Shown here: piece by piece, positions 61,706-64,000 of the stretch
Position numbering within the stretch: position 1 is the first letter of the stretch
Layout of the letters: every line of letters starts with the position of its first letter
Origin: Burkholderiales bacterium
GTDB taxonomy: Bacteria > Pseudomonadota > Gammaproteobacteria > Burkholderiales > SG8-41
Assembly (NCBI GenBank): GCA_030683105.1
Contig: JAUXMZ010000043.1
Coordinates: 60,231-124,230, forward strand
Length of the DNA stretch: 64,000 nucleotides
Reading direction: 5' to 3'
Made by a program: the position numbers and the translations under genes
Notes under the pieces: model-generated
What the model saw: the letters and a program-made list of their open reading frames with translations, nothing else
Databases searched by the model: none
Told to the model about the DNA's origin: nothing

Positions 61706-61934
61706 AGAAAGTTTCGCGCTCATCTAATACGTTAGTCCGAACTGTAACAAAATGTATCTTCACACAAATGAATAATATCAAAGGGATAAGTAAAAAAAGC
61801 AAAAGCCCGGCACGATATTGCACTCGTTTTTCCACTCACCAATTTCATTTTTTTGACTAGCACGTTGAAATAGTGTCGCATCTTAACAACAGTAATGAAC
61901 CAGAAATTCAATTCCGCAATTGGGAGATATCAGC

Positions 61935-62852
61935 ATGAAAGGTAAACGATACGGCGGGCTGTTCTCGATGCTGTCAGCCCTCATACTGGCTGCCGGCCTC
62001 ATGGCCGGCCCAGGCACTGCCACCGCGCAGGCGGCGGGCCCGGGCCCCGAGGTGTGCGCTAACTGCCATGCAGACGCAGTCAAGAGCTACGCTTCCTCGA
62101 AGCACGGCACCAAAGGCGATGCGCGGAGTCCCGCCAGCGCCGGCGCGTGCTCGACCTGCCACGGCGACGGCTCGGCCCACGTCAAGGCCGGCGGCGGCAA
62201 AGGCAGCATCATGAATCCTGCCTCCAAGACCCTCGCCTCTGACCAGAAAAACGGCGTTTGCCTCACTTGCCACCAGAAGGGCAGGATCAACTGGCAGGGC
62301 AGCAAGCACCAGACCAACGAGGTCGCGTGCAGTTCCTGCCACGCCGTGCACCAGGGCAAGGACAAGGTGCTGAACAAGGCGGCGCAAACCGAAGTGTGTT
62401 TTGCCTGCCACAAGACCGAGCGCGCCCAGATGAACCGCGCCTCGGTGCACCCGGTCCGCTCCGGCCAGCTCGGCTGCTCGAGCTGTCACAACCCGCACGG
62501 CACGGCGGGCCCGGCGCAGCTCATCAAGAACACGGTGAACGAGACCTGCTACACCTGCCATGCCGAAAAGCGCGGGCCGTTCCTGTGGGACCACCCGGTG
62601 GCCAGCGACAATTGCTCCAACTGCCACACGCCGCACGGCTCCAACCACGCGCCGCTGCTCCAGGCGCGCGCGCCTAACCTGTGCGCAAGCTGTCATCAAA
62701 CCGCCGGCCAAGGCCACCCGAACACGGTTCGCAGCGGGGCCGGCATTCCGCCGGCTGGCGCGCAAGCCCAGATCGCGTTCAGAGCGTGCCTGAACTGCCA
62801 TACGCAGGTCCACGGAAGCAACCATCCGTCCGGCGCCCGCTTCTCCCGATAA
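61935..62852 (+). CDS. Decahaem c-type cytochrome, MtrA/MtoA/PioA family (copy 2)
   Basis: A 305-residue paralogue of the 57,976 protein with ten CXXCH motifs (CANCH, CSTCH, CLTCH, CSSCH, CFACH, CSSCH, CYTCH, CSNCH, CASCH, CLNCH) and almost the same signal peptide (KGKRYGGLFSMLSA). The tail after the last haem is shorter and lacks the NSTQNSATAG stretch. ATG 61,935 follows GGGAG. It precedes its own barrel gene by 26 bases. Confidence 0.9.
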   Translation: MKGKRYGGLFSMLSALILAAGLMAGPGTATAQAAGPGPEVCANCHADAVKSYASSKHGTKGDARSPASAGACSTCHGDGSAHVKAGGGKGSIMNPASKTLASDQKNGVCLTCHQKGRINWQGSKHQTNEVACSSCHAVHQGKDKVLNKAAQTEVCFACHKTERAQMNRASVHPVRSGQLGCSSCHNPHGTAGPAQLIKNTVNETCYTCHAEKRGPFLWDHPVASDNCSNCHTPHGSNHAPLLQARAPNLCASCHQTAGQGHPNTVRSGAGIPPAGAQAQIAFRACLNCHTQVHGSNHPSGARFSR

Positions 62853-62878
62853 CCATGACCCCTCGACGGAGTACAGAC

Positions 62879-64000
62879 ATGACCTGCACAAAGACCACAC
62901 AGCGCTTCACGCGCAATGTTCTGGCGGCTTCCATCGCGGCCATCGGGCTCGCAGCCGCACCGCTCGCCTGGGCGGAAGGTGAAATCGAGCTGGGCCTGGG
63001 TAATGTGTCCAGCGGCACCGGCGCCTTCGGCAACTATAACGGCCTGAATGAGTCCGGTGTCTATCTCATCGGCAACGTCCAGATGAGCCGCCGCGGCGAA
63101 GGCAGCGATACGAGCTATCTCGAGATCGAAGGCCGCAACCTGGGCCTGAAATCGCGCTCCCTGAGCATCGGCGGCGGGCAACAGGGCAACTTCGGCCTCA
63201 AGCTCGAGTATACCGAGATCCCGAAAATCGAGAGCGACAGCTACCAGACCCCTTATCTGGGCGCCGGCACCACGCGGCTTACTCAGCCTGCGGGTGTTGT
63301 CGACGGCGCCACCAGTGCCGCGATAACTGGTCTTGCCGCAAACATGAAGCCGTACGAAGTCGGCACGGACCGCAAGATCCTCGGTCTTGGCCTCACCAAG
63401 AATCTCCCGGCCGGCTGGGATCTCGCGTTCAACATCAAACGCGACCTCAAGGACGGCACGAAGCTCAGGGGCGCGTATATCCAGACCGGCACCGGCGGCT
63501 CCCGCACTATAGTGGTCGTGCCCGAGGTGATCGACTTCACCACCGACCAGGTAGATGCGGTCGCGCGCTACGACGGCGGCAAGCTGCAACTGCAGTTCGG
63601 CTACTACGGATCGTTCTTCAGCAACGCCAACAAAGCGATGACGTGGGACAATCTTTTTACGGGAACCGGCAATGCGACCGGCAGTTACCATCTGCCGCCC
63701 GACAATCAGTTCCATCAGATCAACGCATCCGGCGGCTACGTAGTCAGCCAGGCCACGCGCGTGACAGGCAACCTGAGCTTTGGCCGCATGACGCAGAACG
63801 AATCCTTCGTGCCCTACTCCACGACCGGCACGCTGCCGGCGACCGCCTCTCTTAACGGCAAGGTCGATACCACGCACGCGAGCTTCAAGCTCACCTCCCG
63901 GCTGATGCCCACGCTCAACCTCGCTGCCGGTTACAAGTACGACGAACGCGACAACAAGACGCCGGTCAACCAGTACGATTACATCACCGGTGACCGGGAC
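62879..64000 (+). CDS. MtrB/PioB-family outer-membrane beta-barrel (copy 2, cut by window end)
   Basis: The first 374 residues of a barrel protein: signal peptide (about 1-31, LAWA), then GEIELGLGNVSSGTGAFGNY and LEIEGRNLGLKSRSLSIGGG, matching the MtrB/PioB plan of the copy at 58,936. The frame is open to the last base, so the gene continues beyond the window. ATG 62,879 has GGAG seven bases before it. Its sequence is clearly diverged from copy 1, more than the cytochromes are, which suggests different partners or surface roles. Confidence 0.88.
   Translation, partial: MTCTKTTQRFTRNVLAASIAAIGLAAAPLAWAEGEIELGLGNVSSGTGAFGNYNGLNESGVYLIGNVQMSRRGEGSDTSYLEIEGRNLGLKSRSLSIGGGQQGNFGLKLEYTEIPKIESDSYQTPYLGAGTTRLTQPAGVVDGATSAAITGLAANMKPYEVGTDRKILGLGLTKNLPAGWDLAFNIKRDLKDGTKLRGAYIQTGTGGSRTIVVVPEVIDFTTDQVDAVARYDGGKLQLQFGYYGSFFSNANKAMTWDNLFTGTGNATGSYHLPPDNQFHQINASGGYVVSQATRVTGNLSFGRMTQNESFVPYSTTGTLPATASLNGKVDTTHASFKLTSRLMPTLNLAAGYKYDERDNKTPVNQYDYITGDRD

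Overview
The window reads as a 64 kb chromosomal segment of a high-GC Gram-negative bacterium. I infer a betaproteobacterium (Gallionella/Nitrosomonadales-like) from the System I cytochrome c maturation operon, class I and c4-type cytochromes, QseB/QseC-like regulators and MtoA/MtrA-type decaheme cytochromes paired with MtrB/PioB barrels. No rRNA, tRNA, CRISPR array, intact transposase or prophage gene was seen.

Region 1 (1-18,000) is a copper/metal-handling accessory island. It carries a TolC-like gene end, a Tat-exported multicopper oxidase, a cupredoxin, two CusF-like proteins, methionine-rich secreted proteins, DUF302 and DUF2933 proteins, and a P1B copper ATPase with YHS and duplicated heavy-metal-binding modules. 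A promoter with a CsoR-type operator inside its spacer precedes the ATPase cluster. The island is littered with remnants: three separate DUF411 fragments, an MsrA scrap, a shortened Lgt and an internally deleted Met-rich paralogue. One DUF411 fragment has TGA exactly where a conserved cysteine codon is expected.

Region 2 (18,000-31,300) holds a monoheme cytochrome, an OmpR-type two-component pair, an outer-membrane protein, an oxidoreductase with a SAF-like C-terminus, a dienelactone-hydrolase-like protein and a complete ccmABCDEFGHI operon. That operon supplies the haem ligation machinery needed by the many c-type cytochromes that follow.

Region 3 (31,300-48,100) begins with a Crp/Fnr regulator and continues with cytochromes: an ethylbenzene-dehydrogenase-like dihaem protein, a dihaem c5-like protein, HemY-type protoporphyrinogen oxidase, a CbcL-like nonahaem/b561 fusion, a class I cytochrome, two tetrahaem c4-like proteins around a monohaem membrane protein, a haem-motif-bearing histidine kinase with a sigma54 activator, and a split nonahaem plus cytochrome b pair.

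Region 4 (48,300-57,300, minus strand) has an AT-richer part with a HybA/HybB-like quinone module: pentahaem cytochrome, 16-Cys Fe-S protein, NrfD-like protein and a 53-residue membrane protein. The module is flanked by its own unusual signalling proteins: a kinase with a periplasmic haem motif and a zinc-ribbon insert, and a membrane-tethered receiver fused to a degenerate GcvH domain. Three small receiver proteins follow, two with C-terminal membrane hairpins.

Region 5 (57,300-64,000) contains two consecutive porin-cytochrome units (decahaem cytochrome plus 20+-strand-type barrel) with duplicated leader sequences and a class I cytochrome between them. The second barrel runs off the window. 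Perfect or near-perfect FNR boxes (TTGAT-N4-ATCAA) recur ahead of many cytochrome and regulator genes from 18.7 to 61.7 kb, which suggests one anaerobic/redox regulon. Together the genes describe electron flow between the quinone pool (CbcL-like, NrfD module, b561), periplasmic cytochromes and outer-membrane conduits. The direction (iron oxidation inward or metal reduction outward) cannot be decided from sequence.
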